Positions 23,172 through 35,413 are shown, counted from the first letter of the stretch. The stretch is DNA of 64,000 nt from Echeneis naucrates (GCF_900963305.1 NC_042531.1:2107872-2171871); one strand, 5' to 3'. The notes: generated from the letters alone by a model not told the origin. Program-made: numbers and translations.

Positions 23172-24268
23172 ATGATGGAGAGCCTGGAGGAGACTGAACT
23201 CTGCTTTCCACAGCTCCTCAACTCCTCCTGCAGGAAGCCGAAGCGCTCGGAGACCGAGGCCGTGCTCGTCTACATCCTGCTGTCGTCCATCTCCGTGCTC
23301 ACCGCAGCTCTCAACCTGCTGGTCATCATCTCCATCTCACACTTCAAGTAGTTGACACATTTCCTCTTTTTCAGCAAAATATGTCATTGATTTATGATTT
23401 CAGATGATGTTTATGTGTGATTATAAATGTCATATATTGTAACAATAGTGTGATGTTCCTCCTTTAATCCAGGCAGCTGCAGACCCCCACCAACCTCCTC
23501 CTCTTGTCTATGGCAGTCTCAGATTTCTTTGTGGGCCTCCTCATGTGCTTTCAGATCCTCCTCTCAGACGGCTGTTGGACCCTCAGTAACCACTTGTGTA
23601 CTCTGTCTGTTCTTTTGGATTACATCATCACCTCGGCCTCAGTGGGAACTATGGTCCTCATATCTGTCGACCGCTACGTGGCCATTTGTGACCCCCTGCG
23701 TTACTCTGACAAAGTGACTGTAAGAGGAGTCGTGGTCTGTTCTGGTCTGTGTTGGGTCTGCTCTCTGCTGTACAACAGCGTTGTAATGAAGGAGAACATC
23801 ACACAGCCAGACTGGTACAACTCCTGCTCCGGAGAGTGTGTGATTGTCATCAACTACATCGCAGGAGTCCTCGATGTCATGTTGACCTTCATCGGTCCGG
23901 TGTCCGTCATCATTGTCCTGTATCTGAGAGTGTTTGTGGTGGCCGTCTCTCAAGCTCGAGCCATGCGCTCTCAACGTTCGGGGACTTTTCTGGCTAAGAG
24001 GTCTGAGCTGAAAGCAGCCAAGACTCTCGGTGTTGTCGTGGTTGTGTTTCTGATGTGTCTTTGTCCATATTACTGCTTCAGTCTTACGAGCCAGAGCAAC
24101 TCGTTTAGCATCACCACCGTCCACATAGAGAGCTGGTTGTTTTACTTTAACTCCTGTCTGAACCCCATCATTTATGCTTTCTGTTATCCCTGGTTTATGA
24201 AATCTGTCAAACTCATTGTCACATTGAAGATACTGAGGTCGGACTCCAGTGAGACCAGAATACTGTAG
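23172..24268 (+). CDS. Trace amine-associated receptor, subfamily A (A7)
   Basis: Exon 1 is 23172-23347, exon 2 is 23473-24268, with a 125-bp GT-AG intron and 323 aa. TM3 reads CTLSVLLDYIIT (Asp3.32 kept), and TM5 reads GVLDVMLTFIGP (Asp5.42 kept). ECL1 differs from the other subfamily A genes (TLSNHLCTL instead of ILSDCTCTL), which removes one of two neighbouring cysteines. TM6/ECL3 reads CFSLTSQSNSFSITTVHIE. This is the last subfamily A gene and appears intact. Confidence 0.93.
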
Positions 24269-25369
24269 AGAGAGATGTTTACTAATTCAAAAGTCTGAAC
24301 GCATGTTAAATATGTTCTGCAGCAGCTTCAAGTCCGCCAAAAATGATGTGATGACATGTTATATTATTATAATTGCTTTAAGTTCAACAGTCAGTGTCTG
24401 CTCATGCAGCAGCCTCCACAGAAACACATAAAATAAACATTTATATTTGCTTATAATAAAAGATTGTTGTATGATATGATAGCTGAACACAATTTGTCAT
24501 AAACATCATAACTTTGTTGTTGTGTACTGCTGATAAACTGTTATTTAATGTCTCTGTAAAGTTTTTGTCTGATCAAACTAGCTTGAGCTCATTACGTAAT
24601 GTTGATTATTAATAGACTGCACTGATTACTCCCTTTGTGTGTTATTAAATCAGAAAACTAAACAGAGTTCACTTTCTCCGCAGCACAAACACAAACACAT
24701 ATTGTTGCAGCACCCGCGGCCTCTGGACGCTGAACAGGTCTGAGTGTCGGCCAATTATCTGCAGCTGATAACTGTGTATCTCTGTGGACGAGAAGGTTTT
24801 CACACCTCCTCAGTGCAATCAAAGCCGTTAAGGAAAGAAGACAACATGACGCGTTGTCTTCGTATCAAAACACAAAGTTATCACTGTCATTGCATAAGCC
24901 ACCGAAGTAAATAGAAACAATGTTGTTGACCTCTTGAACTTTCTGATGTAACCTCAGATCATGAAAACTGAGCTGCTTTTCATCCAAATCACAAAAAGCA
25001 CAAAAGAGTCGATGCTTTGTTGTTTGTGACAGTTCAAAAGTCCAATCAGACAGTAAAATAATCTCTTTGATAATTATCATTTTTTTATATCACCAAGGAA
25101 CTGAGCTGAGAAATTTAACTGCTGGGTCGTTAAAGTTCAATTTTCAATATATAACCAGCAAAAAACTGATTTTTGTATGATCGTAATAAGGAAACTTTTG
25201 TGATTGAGATTCTAAATGTTTTAAAATGACCAATGTGACTGCAGATTCCTAAAAAACATGAACTTTGCTCGAGAGGCCAAAAGTTCAGAGTAAACAGTGA
25301 ACATTTTATTTATAGCTGACAACATCGGCGTCATCACCTTCAAGTGTTTGTTATGTAACTTTACTCACA

Positions 25370-26580
25370 CATCTATGCACGCAGTCTTTGCTGAAAGAAC
25401 TCGCTCCTTCAAATCAGCAGACAAAGTCAATTTGTTCATTTTCACTTTGAGGTCACATGTAAGCCTTCAGAGGATTCTGGGTTTGATCCCGGCCCTGAGG
25501 CCTTTCTGTGCTGGTTCTCCAGCTTCCTCTCACTGTCCATAGACAACAGAATTTATAAGGGGGGTGTTCAGTCATGTAAGTCATGTAGGATCAGGTTTGA
25601 TGAGAAAATATTCAAAATTCATTTGGTGGCCTTCCCCTCGCACAACGACGGTCCTAACATGTCCAACTAACACTTACTGTGAACGTTTGCTGCACCAGTA
25701 CCGCCACAACGGCAGGACAGCTCTGGAGGTCATTGGAAAGGTGACAACAAAGATGAGTTAGATACAGAACCGGAGTCTGGCAACTAAAGCATCAGTCAGG
25801 GAGCTGGATTCTCATCATTGTGGTCCAGTAGGGCGGTCTGGCTCTGCTCCAGCAGGGACACAGTGGACTTCACGTCTGCTCAGTGAGGAGCTGTGGACTC
25901 CAGAACAGTAGAAATGGGGGCCAGGACATCCAAGACTCTGGCATAGACTTGATGCTGGTCCAACAACCAACTTTTAGAGAAAACACACAAAACTTGTGCG
26001 ACAAAAAATGGACCAGACTAAGTGATGAACTGCCTAACAACAAACTTTCACCCTGCTCTATGTGCCCTACAGATAATATCCAACTAGGCCAGTGAGCGGT
26101 GGTAGCTATCATGTCTTTGGGGTCATCAGGTGGGAACCTCCTTTTACCGGTGTTTCGTCTAGTTAGTCCCACAACACCTCCAGGAGGCTAAACCGTGAAC
26201 ACTGGCGTCCCAGAGTCACCCCCTAATGCCAGCCATCACCGTTCCTCACACAAAGACAGCTATCTCAAACAGCACGAGGTCAACTACTCTGACCTCTCAC
26301 CAACTGCACCAGTGGAAGCGGGGTGGGGATATATTCCTTAAAATATTTAGTTGTGCTGCAGCATCAGCAGTAACCGTTTACTATTTTATTAAAACTCATT
26401 GTTTTATGGAAAACATAATGCTGTTGTATGATGAATAAAAAAGATAACAGGATTACAATATGGAGAGAAAAAAAAGACATGACGGGAAGCGTGAGGGAGG
26501 ATGGACTCTGTGAACCCACATCAGGGAAAACCTGTTGAGGAAAAGGGAGGAGCAGGATAAAAGGGCTGAATGAGCAGGAG
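25370..26580. other. Intergenic spacer with a tRNA-like SINE scrap
   Basis: At about 25470-25550 the sequence GGGTTTGATCCCGGCCCTGA, with a following CTTTCTGTG word and TTCTCC...CTTCCTC stretch, resembles the B-box and body of a common fish tRNA-derived repeat, heavily decayed. The rest (a minus frame at 25870-26172 is open by chance) shows nothing I recognise. Confidence 0.4.
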
Positions 26581-26624
26581 TTGTGGTCAGAAAGCTGCCG
26601 GGGCTCGGCGGCCTCTCCTCTCTG

Positions 26625-27807
26625 ATGATGGAGAACCTGGATGAAGCTGAACTCTGCTTCCCGCAGCTGAACTCCTCCTGCAGGAAGCCGACGCAGCCGC
26701 CCACAGAGGCCCTGCTGATCTACATCCTGCTGTCCTCCATGTCTCTGCTCACCGTGGCTCTGAACCTGCTGGTCATCATCGCCATCTCCCATTTCAGGCA
26801 CCTCTCGATTCTAATCCAAACTGATTTCATTCATTGATCTTTTGTTGTTTTTTTGAGGTGAATTGGATTTCTTTGTGGTTGACGTGAATTCTGATGAATC
26901 TAATTGCAGGAACTAAAGAAGTATGGGGATGAAAGTTATGGCTGGATGGTTACATCGTTGTTTAGTGATGCTACTCTTCCTCTCCAGGCAGCTCCACACC
27001 CCCACCAATGTCTTCCTCCTCTCTCTGGCCGTCTCCGACCTTCTGGTGGGCTTCGTGCTGATGCCAGTCGAGATCATCTACATTGAGGCGTGCTGGTTCC
27101 TCGGCGATGTCGTCTGCACTCTGTACTACGTCATCGACTACATCATCACGTCCACCTCGGTGGCCAACATGGTGTTGATATCGGCCGACCGCTACGTCGC
27201 CATTTGTGACCCCCTGCATTACCCCACCAGGGTCACCAAGAGAAGAGCTCAGATCGGTATTTGCTTGTGCTGGGTTTGTTCTGTTCTCTACCGGATTTTC
27301 TTTTTGCACAGTCATCTGACAGAACCAGAAAGGTCCCACTCCTGTCTGGGAGAGTGCGTGGTGGTCGTTAACAGTGTCGAAGGGGGAGTTGACCTCGTGT
27401 TCACCTTCATTATACCCATTGCTCTCATCATAGGCTTATATTTGAGGGTTTTTCTGGTGGCTCTGCGTCAGGCTCATGTGATGCGCTCTCATATTACAGC
27501 GGCAACGGCCCGACAGTCGAGGGCTGTGACTGTGAAGAAAATGGAGGTGAAAGCAGCCAGGACTCTCGGCATTGTCGTGGTTGTGTTTTTGTTTTGTTTC
27601 TGTCCGTACTATTTCCCCGCTCTGGCGGGAGAAAACACCTCAGTCGACGCCACGTCTGTGGCCTTCGAGCTCTGGCTCACTCATTTTAATTCTTGTTTGA
27701 ACCCCGTCATCTATGCCTTTTTTTACCCGTGGTTCAGAAAATGCATTAAACTTATCCTGACGCTGCAGATCCTGAAGCCTGGATCCCGAGACACCAAACT
27801 GCTGTAG
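26625..27807 (+). CDS. Trace amine-associated receptor, both Asp kept (B0)
   Basis: Exon 1 is 26625-26797, exon 2 is 26988-27807, and the product is 330 aa. It is clearly diverged from the neighbours on either side. TM3 is CTLYYVIDY with Asp3.32 at 108; TM5 is VDLVFTFIIP with Asp5.42 at 193; DRY is intact; ECL2 has CLGEC; TM7 has NSCLNPVIYAFFYPWF. The residue at 7.43 is His, where the neighbours mostly have Tyr; 6.48 is Phe. No GT donor occurs before the frame closes at 26837; the only joint that restores frame and the HFRQL motif uses a GC donor (TTTCAG|GCACCT) and the AG at 26986-26987. A TATA-like GATAAAAGG precedes it by about 70 bp. Confidence 0.92.
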
Positions 27808-29900
27808 AGAGCTGAAAGACGTTCTGTGGTAAAGCTGCATTTGGAAAGAATTTCTTTACATTGTACCTGAAAACAAATAGAAATGTTATTCTGAGCTGAT
27901 TCTGTGCTCTCTCTCCCCTCCTCCACTTCCTGGGTCTGCCGGTGAGCAGATGTAAAGCCCACAGCTGTGGAGAATTGATGAGTACTATCAGTGTCTCCAA
28001 AAAAAACCCCCAAAAACGCTCTTCCCGTCAGTCAGTGAGCCTTTTCGAGAGCGACCAAGGCAGAGGTGACAAGACAGCTGTGTGCACTACTGTGGACTCA
28101 AGCTTAACTCAGCATTTAAAATCAGATTGTTGTATTCCAGTCTCTGCAGCCTGGTCACTCCTGGAAAGGTTTTATTGCACACACGCATGTGTTATATATT
28201 GTACCTGTTGTAGCCTGGCCTTTCATTGTGTATTAACTTGACTTCTATTTTTTTATAGTGATTTACTCGCCCATGTTGCTCCAAGTACAGCTGTTCATTC
28301 TTGTGATTGCTGAATGTAAATTGCTAGGCTTAACTGGTTGGAGTTTTACTGTGTTTCCTATTATTATTGTTTGTGGTGTTATATTATAATAGTCCAGTCT
28401 ACAATGACGTTTACATTCATTGAAATGAGGAGAATTAAATGTTACTGTTGTTGATCTAGTTGTCTCACCGAGGTGCCCTGCTCAAGGTGTACAGTTACTG
28501 TGTAGAGATGCTACAGTTGCTGTTTGTGTGTATGAATGTAACTCTTCATTGATGTTGAACTTTCTGAAATGGCTTGAAAAAACCTGATATGTACGAACTC
28601 AAGCATGTATGTCTGGAAATATTTTGGCAATAATCATTTATAACAATCACACAACTATTTAAACATGATGTGAGTGTAACAGCAGAGAAACAAATTTCTC
28701 CTCCTCTGCAACTTTGAGCAAGAAAAGAATTAAGAAAAAATATATATAAAATATATCATCACCTCAAACAACTCAAAGCCAAACAGGACGTGGCCTTCAC
28801 ATGAATTATGTTTATTCCCATATTTATGGTTTACTTTCCATATTTTAGCAAGAAATATAAATTATTTAAATTAAAAAATTGAATTTCTCATCCTCGTGTT
28901 CAGGATACGAACATTTTCATATTTGACACACAAGAACATTTAAGAAAAATGTGTTTTTAAAATTTTCATAAAATTATTAAGGGCCATATTTTCTTTGCAA
29001 GAAACTGTCTTGGTTGAATATAATATCTATTCTCACCTGCAGATGCTTCCTGAGACTGAATGAGCTCAGTGTGAAGCTAAATGTACAGTAAATAACAGTA
29101 CAGCTTTACTGTGAGACAGAAATAAAACTGGACCCTTTGTCATTTAATGACTGAATGTCTGAACTTTAATCTAAGACTCATTCTGACTGTAACGCTGCAG
29201 TCCTAACCTCCAACAGACCACCTGAAAAACTGCTGAGGGTCAATATTATATAAATAATATAATAATAATAATGATGATGCCTTCACACACACTCGTTCTG
29301 GGTGTACTTCATACTCTGAGTCAGTCAGTGATAAAGAAACCAGTAGCGAGAGAAGTCTCAGTTGCAGCTTCAATAATAATCAGTAAACTGAGATTTTGTT
29401 CCTCATTCATCGTACCGTTTTTGTGTCGTTAGTGTGTTTGGTTATAAAGTTGTGTCTCTCAGAGGGGACAAGCTCCTGCGGGACCTGATCTGATGGTCTC
29501 TTGTGTTGTCACATGCGTTGTACAGCGTCCAGAACGGGCCTGCTGATGATCCAGATGTGTGTTAGAGTGAGACCTGACCATCCTGATCCGGATCCAGCAG
29601 GCCGAGGTCCACTTTGGAGGTGAAGGACAACACAGGCCTGTCCCCACAGGGGGGACTGCTCAGGACTCTTGTGTCGCGTTTGCTGTCCCACTGACCAACC
29701 TGTAGGGACAAACAACTACTTTTTTCAGTTTTAGGGACACGCCACATGATGGCAAACAAATCAGCATGTGGTCGCTTTGCTTCTAGAATTCGTCTTTTTT
29801 TTTTTTTTTTTTGTGAAGCCACTAAGAGCCAGAGCTGGATGTTCTGGGATTTCACATGCTGACAAGATGGGCTTTGCATAAAAGAGGGGAGGAAAGGAGG
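27808..29900. other. Long AT-rich spacer
   Basis: After the 3-prime UTR of B0, about 2 kb shows no coding region, RNA gene or transposon that I can recognise. Short frames at 29459-29942 on the minus strand have no recognisable motif. Confidence 0.5.
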
Positions 29901-29965
29901 AGATAAATCAGCTGTCTGACACAGAGCTTTAATCAGAGCCACTTCTCCTCTGTATCCGATGTAAT

Positions 29966-31159
29966 ATGGAGGAAACTCAACTCTGCTTTCCTGAAGTCAA
30001 CAACTCCTGCAAGAAGGCGACGGGTCCTCTCCTGGAGACGTCACTGATTTTCACTGTGTTATCCATCATCGTTCTGCTCACTGTGGTTCTCAACCTGCTG
30101 GTCATCATCTCCATGTCCCACTTCAGGCAGAGATAAATAAAGAGATAAATATTTCTCTTTACGACCTTCAATGGGATTTTTTTGTTTGGTTTAATTTTAT
30201 TTGTTAGAGCAGTGAGGAAATAGTTTTGAGTGATGCTTTTCTCTGATATGTAGGATATTGAGATTTTGTGAATGGGTGAATAAACTGTGGCTGATTGAAT
30301 ATATGTATAAGATGTAAAATTATAACTTCCATTGTCTCTTTCCAGGCTGCTCCAAACCCCCACCAACCTCCTCCTCCTCTCTCTGGCTGTTGCAGACTTC
30401 CTCGTGGGTTTCCTGCTGATGCCGGCTGAAATCCCCGTCGGCTGCTGGTTCTGGGGTGACATCATGTGCGCGGTGAATTATTTTTTAGGTTACCTCCTTG
30501 TCAGTGTTTCAGTCGGAGTCATGGTTCTCATATCAATTGATCGCTACGTGGCAATTTGTGAGCCCATGTTTTACTCCACCAGAGTTACTGTGAGGAGAGT
30601 TCAGCTCTGTGTTTGTCTGTGCTGGACATTTTCTGCTGTTCACAGCAGCTGGATACTGAGACATTTCCTAAAACAACCAGACAGGGATAACCCCTGTTAT
30701 GGAGACTGTGTAATTCAACTTAGTTATGTAGAAACATCTGCTGACCTGATCGTGTCCTTTTTGGGCCCCATTTTAATCATCATAATCTTGTATCTCAGAG
30801 TATTTGTGGTGGCTGTGTCTCAGGCTCGGGCCATGCGCTCTCATGTTACAGCTGTCACACATCAGCAAACACAGACTGTAAAACCAAAGAAATCTGAAAT
30901 AAAAGCAGCCCGGACTCTGGGAGTTGTAGTCGCTGTGTTTCTTCTGTGCTCAGCACCGTATTATTGTTTCATAGTTGCACATGAATACCAGTTGATTGGG
31001 GAAGAAACTGCAGGCATTGAGATTTGGTTGTTGTACATTAACTCCTGTGTGAACCCGATGATCTATGTGTTTTTCTACCCCTGGTTCAGAAAAGCTATCA
31101 GACACATAGTGACTCTTCAGATACTGCAGCCTGGCTCCAGTCAGACCAGGTTCATGTAG
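29966..31159 (+). CDS. TAAR lacking Asp3.32, keeping Asp5.42 (C1)
   Basis: Exon 1 is 29966-30126, exon 2 is 30346-31159, 324 aa. TM3 reads CAVNYFLGYLL, so position 3.32 is Gly102. TM5 reads TSADLIVSFLGP and keeps Asp5.42. The second half from VFVVAVSQARAM is almost identical to the subfamily B genes at 34-51 kb, while TM2-TM3 and ECL3 differ. Exon 2 starts GCTGCTC, giving HFRLLQ at the joint instead of HFRQLQ. The intron (219 bp) has a GC donor. The C-terminus is SQTRFM, and its 3-prime UTR start matches that of the gene at 50177, suggesting exchange. Confidence 0.92.
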
Positions 31160-31364
31160 GAGGAGGCTGAGATGGAATTAGTGAATATTTTTCTTTGTGA
31201 ATTGAAACGATCCGGACATGGTCTTCAATAAAGTGTACACAAATTAAACTGTGTTATCGTCAAAGTCGCCATTTGTTCTCCATCTTCTACGATCACTCTC
31301 CCATCATCCCATCATGCTTTACCTTGATTTGCCCCAAGTTGTGTCCAAAAGTGGCTGAAAATGA

Positions 31365-31556
31365 TCATTTACCAAAAAGCAGCACCACCAGGGCAGCGAG
31401 CGGAGACAGACTGATTATGATGCCAGCCGTACTCCAGGAACCGTCTCCAAGTGACAGACAAAGGTTCAGTCTCTTAAAGCCCCTCAGCACTGAAACGGTG
31501 CTTTGGTGCCGGCCCGTCACCACACAGCTGGTTTTATTGGTGAAAGTGCTAATCAT
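31365..31556 (-). other. Orphan minus-strand frame with a membrane segment, uncertain
   Basis: A 63-codon minus-strand frame with a hydrophobic stretch (TAGIIISLSPLAALVVLLFG) just before the stop, preceded by polar residues (RGFKRLNLCLSLGDGSWS). It could be the last exon of a decayed gene with a C-terminal membrane or GPI signal, or chance. I do not recognise the family. It is the only candidate host gene pointing against the array. Confidence 0.25.
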
Positions 31557-31982
31557 CAGAAATCAGATGGTTTCCTCCATGTTTGGCCTACATCTTCTTC
31601 TGTTAAATGTTTTTTTGTTGTTATTAATAAAACTTATTCAAAGATAAATGAGCCGTTTGACAGAAAGCTGTCAGAGATCAGCGGCTTCATTTCTCCACAT
31701 TTCTTACAGAGTCCATATAGTTTAAAGTCATCATGCTGAAGTGAGTCAAAGATGGACAAAATTACTGCGTGTTGAATAAATACTAATGTCTCTATCAGAC
31801 AATGTTGTTTGTTTGTCGACACTATTACACTATTATTGACACAATGTCAATGTGGAAATGTGGAAGGGCCAAATACTTTTTCATGGCGCTGTGGGAATGT
31901 GAGAAAGGAAACGCACAGATCCTGGATCACTTATAAGAGCAGTGATCATGAGCTCAGACTCTCAGCCTCTCTCTCTCTGGTG

Positions 31983-33272
31983 ATGGAGACCACAAAGGGA
32001 GTTGAATTTTGTTTTCCGGAGCTCAACGCCTCCTGCAAGAAGATGTTACCCTCAGACGTGGAGGCTGCGCTCTCTGAGAGTCTGCTGCCCTGCCTCGTTC
32101 TGCTCACTGTGGTTCTCAACCTGCTGGTCATCATCTCCATCTCCCACTTCAGGCAGAGATAAATATTTCTCTGCTTGGCCTTCAACATGTCGTTTTTTGG
32201 TTCCACCTTTTTAACACACTCTTATGTCACATTAAGGTCACTTCTTTCAGATTTCTAGGCTGCTGTTAGATATTGTGGCTTTAACTGAACCAGCTTGTCT
32301 CGGTCAGGTCTCTGATGGTTTTCTAAATAGATCCATATTTTGTGTTTTAAAAGCTTTTACTGTTGTAATGATGTGAGGATATAATGGAAATGAAACCCAA
32401 ACACTTATTTTTTCTTGTACTGCCATAACAGCATGTTGATATTGTCTCTTTTCAGGCAGCTTCAGAGCCCCACCAACCTCCTCCTCCTCTCTCTGGCTGT
32501 TTCAGACTTCCTCGTGGGTTTCTTCCAGATGCCGACAGCGACTCTTCTTTTCAGAGGCTGCTGGATCTTGAGTGACTTCATTTGTATTGGGACTTATGTT
32601 TTCGGTGCGTTAATTCTCGGTGCTTCGGTGGGAAACATGTTGCTGATATCGATTGATCGCTACATGGCAATTTGTGAGCCCATGCTTTATTGCATCAGAG
32701 TTACTGTGAAGAGAGTTCAGCTCTGTGTTTGTCTGTGCTGGATCATTTCTGGTGTGTTCAGCAGCTGGTTTCATCAAAACAAAAGTCAACCAGACAAGGA
32801 GAACGCCTGTCTTGGAGAGTGTGTATATGTTGGGAATGATGTTGAAGATATTGTTGACCTTGCTGTGACCTTTTTGGGCCCCATTTTAATCATCATAATC
32901 TTGTATCTCAGAGTATTTGTGGTGGCTGTGTCTCAGGCTCGGGCCATGCGCTCTCATGTTACAGCTGTCACACATCAGCAAACACAGACTGTAAAACCAA
33001 AGAGATCAGAAATAAAAGCAGCCGTGACTCTGGGAATTGTAGTTGCTGTGTTTCTTTTGTGTTATTGTCCGTATTATTGTTTTGCTATGGCATCACTGAA
33101 ATCCCAAGTCAAAGCAACATCTAGTGCCCTTCAGCTTTTACTGTTGTACATTAACTCCAGTTTGAACCCGATGATCTATGCTTTTTTCTACCCCTGGTTC
33201 AGAAAAGCTATCAGACACATAGTGACTCTTCAGATACTGCAGCCTGGCTCCAGTCAGACCAGGTTCAAGTAG
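31983..33272 (+). CDS. TAAR lacking Asp3.32, keeping Asp5.42 (C2)
   Basis: Exon 1 is 31983-32152, exon 2 is 32456-33272, 328 aa. The intron is the longest of the array (303 bp) and has a GC donor. TM3 CIGTYVFGALI places Gly107 at 3.32; TM5 EDIVDLAVTFLGP keeps Asp5.42. The DRY box is DRYMAICEP. TM6 is LLCYCPYYC (Tyr at 6.48), ECL3/TM7 (KSQVKATSSALQLLLLYINS) is distinct, and the tail is SQTRFK. Loop 3 to TM6 is shared with subfamily B, the rest is diverged, so the gene looks like a partial gene-conversion product. Confidence 0.92.
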
Positions 33273-33279
33273 GAGGAGG

Positions 33280-33940
33280 CTGCGTTTTCTGCAAGGGGCT
33301 TCATCTGCTCATAGCAAAGTCTACAAAATGAATTCAATTTGCCCTGAATTTATTGAATACTTTTTTCTTTATTGCATTGAAATGAAATCAACAAGTGCTG
33401 ATGAAGCTCAGCCCAATTATTAAGACCGTGGGTGAGTGAAATCAGTTCATCCGAAAACATTACTCTTTCATTTTTACATGGCAATATTTTACTGTAACTG
33501 CTTTTATTGTGGCAGCTGTTCCAGAATGTTTCAGGTTTTTTCCTGATTAAATTCAAAACATGAACTGAAATTCCTTCATCCCTCTTCTCGATTACTCACC
33601 TCTGTGCCACTCTACCCACAAAGAAAAAGCAACAAGACAAGTCAAAGTGCTTGAAGTGCTTCAAAGTTAGAGTACAAAGGTGAAAGGTAAAAATGGAAGT
33701 TAAAAAGTTTTAAACACAAAACTCAAAAAGAACGGTGGTATGCAATCACTGCTGCAGGAACATGTGGCTGGAGTCCACCATCAGCTGCTTCAGCCTAAAG
33801 TTTCAAAAACACCAGACAAAAATATTTCAACATCAGAGCAGAAATTGTCCCTGTAGCACTGACACTCTGTCACCACGCAGTGGATTTAATTCATAAAGAT
33901 GTTAGAAGGAGCTTCATTCTGAGTGTGTAGCTAACATACA
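33280..33940. other. Intergenic spacer without recognisable content
   Basis: AT-rich, with no frame, RNA or repeat that I can support. Confidence 0.5.
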
Positions 33941-33941
33941 T

Positions 33942-34013
33942 TACAGGCCAAAAGTTTGGACACACCCTCTCATTCAAATGAATAGGAAAGTGTGTACAAA
34001 CTTTTGGCCTGTA
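33942..34013. mobile_element. Miniature Tc1-type inverted-repeat element
   Basis: Ends are near-perfect inverted repeats: TACAGGCCAAAAGTTTGGAC on the left and, read on the minus strand, TACAGGCCAAAAGTTTGTAC on the right, with about 25 bp between. Both ends start at a TA. This end sequence is widespread in fish genomes as a Tc1/mariner-like terminal repeat. It sits 35 bp upstream of the CRE of gene D1 and is not seen before its sister genes. Confidence 0.65.
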
Positions 34014-34048
34014 CTGTAGTTCACAGGTCCATAGAAACAGCCACAGTA

Positions 34049-34056
34049 TGACGTCA
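34049..34056. promoter_or_regulatory. CRE palindrome, -78 from the ATG of gene D1
   Basis: TGACGTCA within CAGTATGACGTCAACATTTG. It shares the extended word ATGACGTCAACA with the subfamily A promoters, but is much closer to the ATG. It is followed by GAATATGGGAGGGACTT, whose GGAGGGACTT word also occurs in subfamily A promoters. Confidence 0.55.
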
Positions 34057-34126
34057 ACATTTGAATATGGGAGGGACTTTTAATCTGAAAACTGTCAGAG
34101 CTCAGCAGCTCCTTGTCTCTGTGATC

Positions 34127-35413
34127 ATGGAGGCCCCTGAAGAAGCTGAACTCTGTCCTCCCCAGCTCAACACCTCCTGCAGGAGTACTTCACATTCTCA
34201 CTTGGAGACTACGATCATTAACTGTGTGCTGTCCATCATCACTCTGCTCACTGTGGTTCTCAACCTGCTGGTCATCATCTCTATCTCCCACTTCAGGCAG
34301 AGATAAATATTTCTCTGCTTGGCCCTCAACATGTTTATTGTTCTGTATTTTATGAATGAAGTCAGGAATGAAAAGATTTTTCATCTGCAGGTTCAAGTGA
34401 GATCCATATTTTAAAATAAGTGTTGAGACAGTCATCATAGAGGAGAAATATAGATTTACTTTGTAGGCCTTTGATTAATGGATGCTGGTTATTTAAAATG
34501 TTTTTCAACCTGTGATACTGTCATGTATTTATGCATGTAGTAACAGTTTTCTTCATTCATGTAGATTTCTAACTACAGTCTGTCTCTTTCCAGGCAGCTC
34601 CAAACCTCCACCAACCTCCTCCTCCTCTCTCTGGCTGCAGCAGACTTTATTGTGGGTTTCCTTCAGCTGCCAGGATTGATTCTTATTTACACAGGTTGCT
34701 GGTTAATTGGTGGTGTCATGTGTGTTTGGGTTTATTTCTTTGGTTACCTCCTTGTCAGTGTTTCAGTAGGAAATATGGTGTTGATATCAATTGATCGCTA
34801 CGTGGCAATTTGTGAGCCCATGTTTTACTCCACCAGAGTTACTGTGAGGAGAGTTCAGCTCTGTGTTTGTCTGTGCTGGACATTTTCTGCTGTTCACAGC
34901 AGCTGGCTACTGAGACATTCCTTCAAACAACCAGAGACGGAGAACTCCTGTTATGGACAGTGCGTAATCATAACTACTTACACTGAAGGTATTGTTGACC
35001 TTGCTGTGACCTTTTTGGGCCCCATTTTAATCATCATAATCTTGTATCTCAGAGTATTTGTGGTGGCTGTGTCTCAGGCTCGGGCCATGCGCTCTCATGT
35101 TACAGCTGTCACACATCAGCAAACACAGACTGTAAAACCAAAGAAATCTGAAATGAAAGCAGCCCGGACTCTGGGAGTTGTAGTCGCTGTGTTTCTTCTC
35201 TGTTCTGCTCCGTATTATATTTCAAACTTTGAAACTTTGAGTAACTTGGACACATTGTCAACTTTACTCTTTGGACTTTTGCTGTTGTATCTGAACTCCT
35301 GTGTGAACCCGATGATCTATGTGTTTTTCTACCCCTGGTTCAGAAAAGCTATCAGACACATAGTGACTCTTCAGATACTGCAGCCTGGCTCCAGTCAGAG
35401 CAGGTTCATGTAG
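34127..35413 (+). CDS. TAAR subfamily B, Asp5.42 only (D1)
   Basis: Exon 1 is 34127-34296, exon 2 is 34594-35413, 329 aa. The ATG was chosen because MEAPEEAELC aligns with the N-terminus of the other TAARs; the frame is also open 22 codons upstream but without an ATG. NTS glycosylation site near 15-17, Asp2.50 at 74, Gly107 at 3.32, DRY at 124-126, ECL2 CYGQC, Asp5.42 at 192, Ser261 at 6.48, NPMIY at 295-299. Variable positions: QLPGL, YTG, GGVMCVWVYF, VIITTYTEG, SNLDTLSTLLFG, SQSRFM. The intron (297 bp) has a GC donor (TTCAG|GCAGAG). Confidence 0.93.

Noticed and set aside
24865-25080. Minus frame with CAFCDLDE, thought of as a zinc finger
   Set aside because: Only one Cys pair with no properly spaced His; the copies at 7260-7460 and 13850-13960 do not keep the frame.
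30121-30135. Exon 1 frames ending HFRQR* read as short, single-TM proteins
   Set aside because: All copies continue in frame with exon 2 if spliced at TTCAG|GC, restoring a complete seven-TM receptor; a one-TM product has no support.
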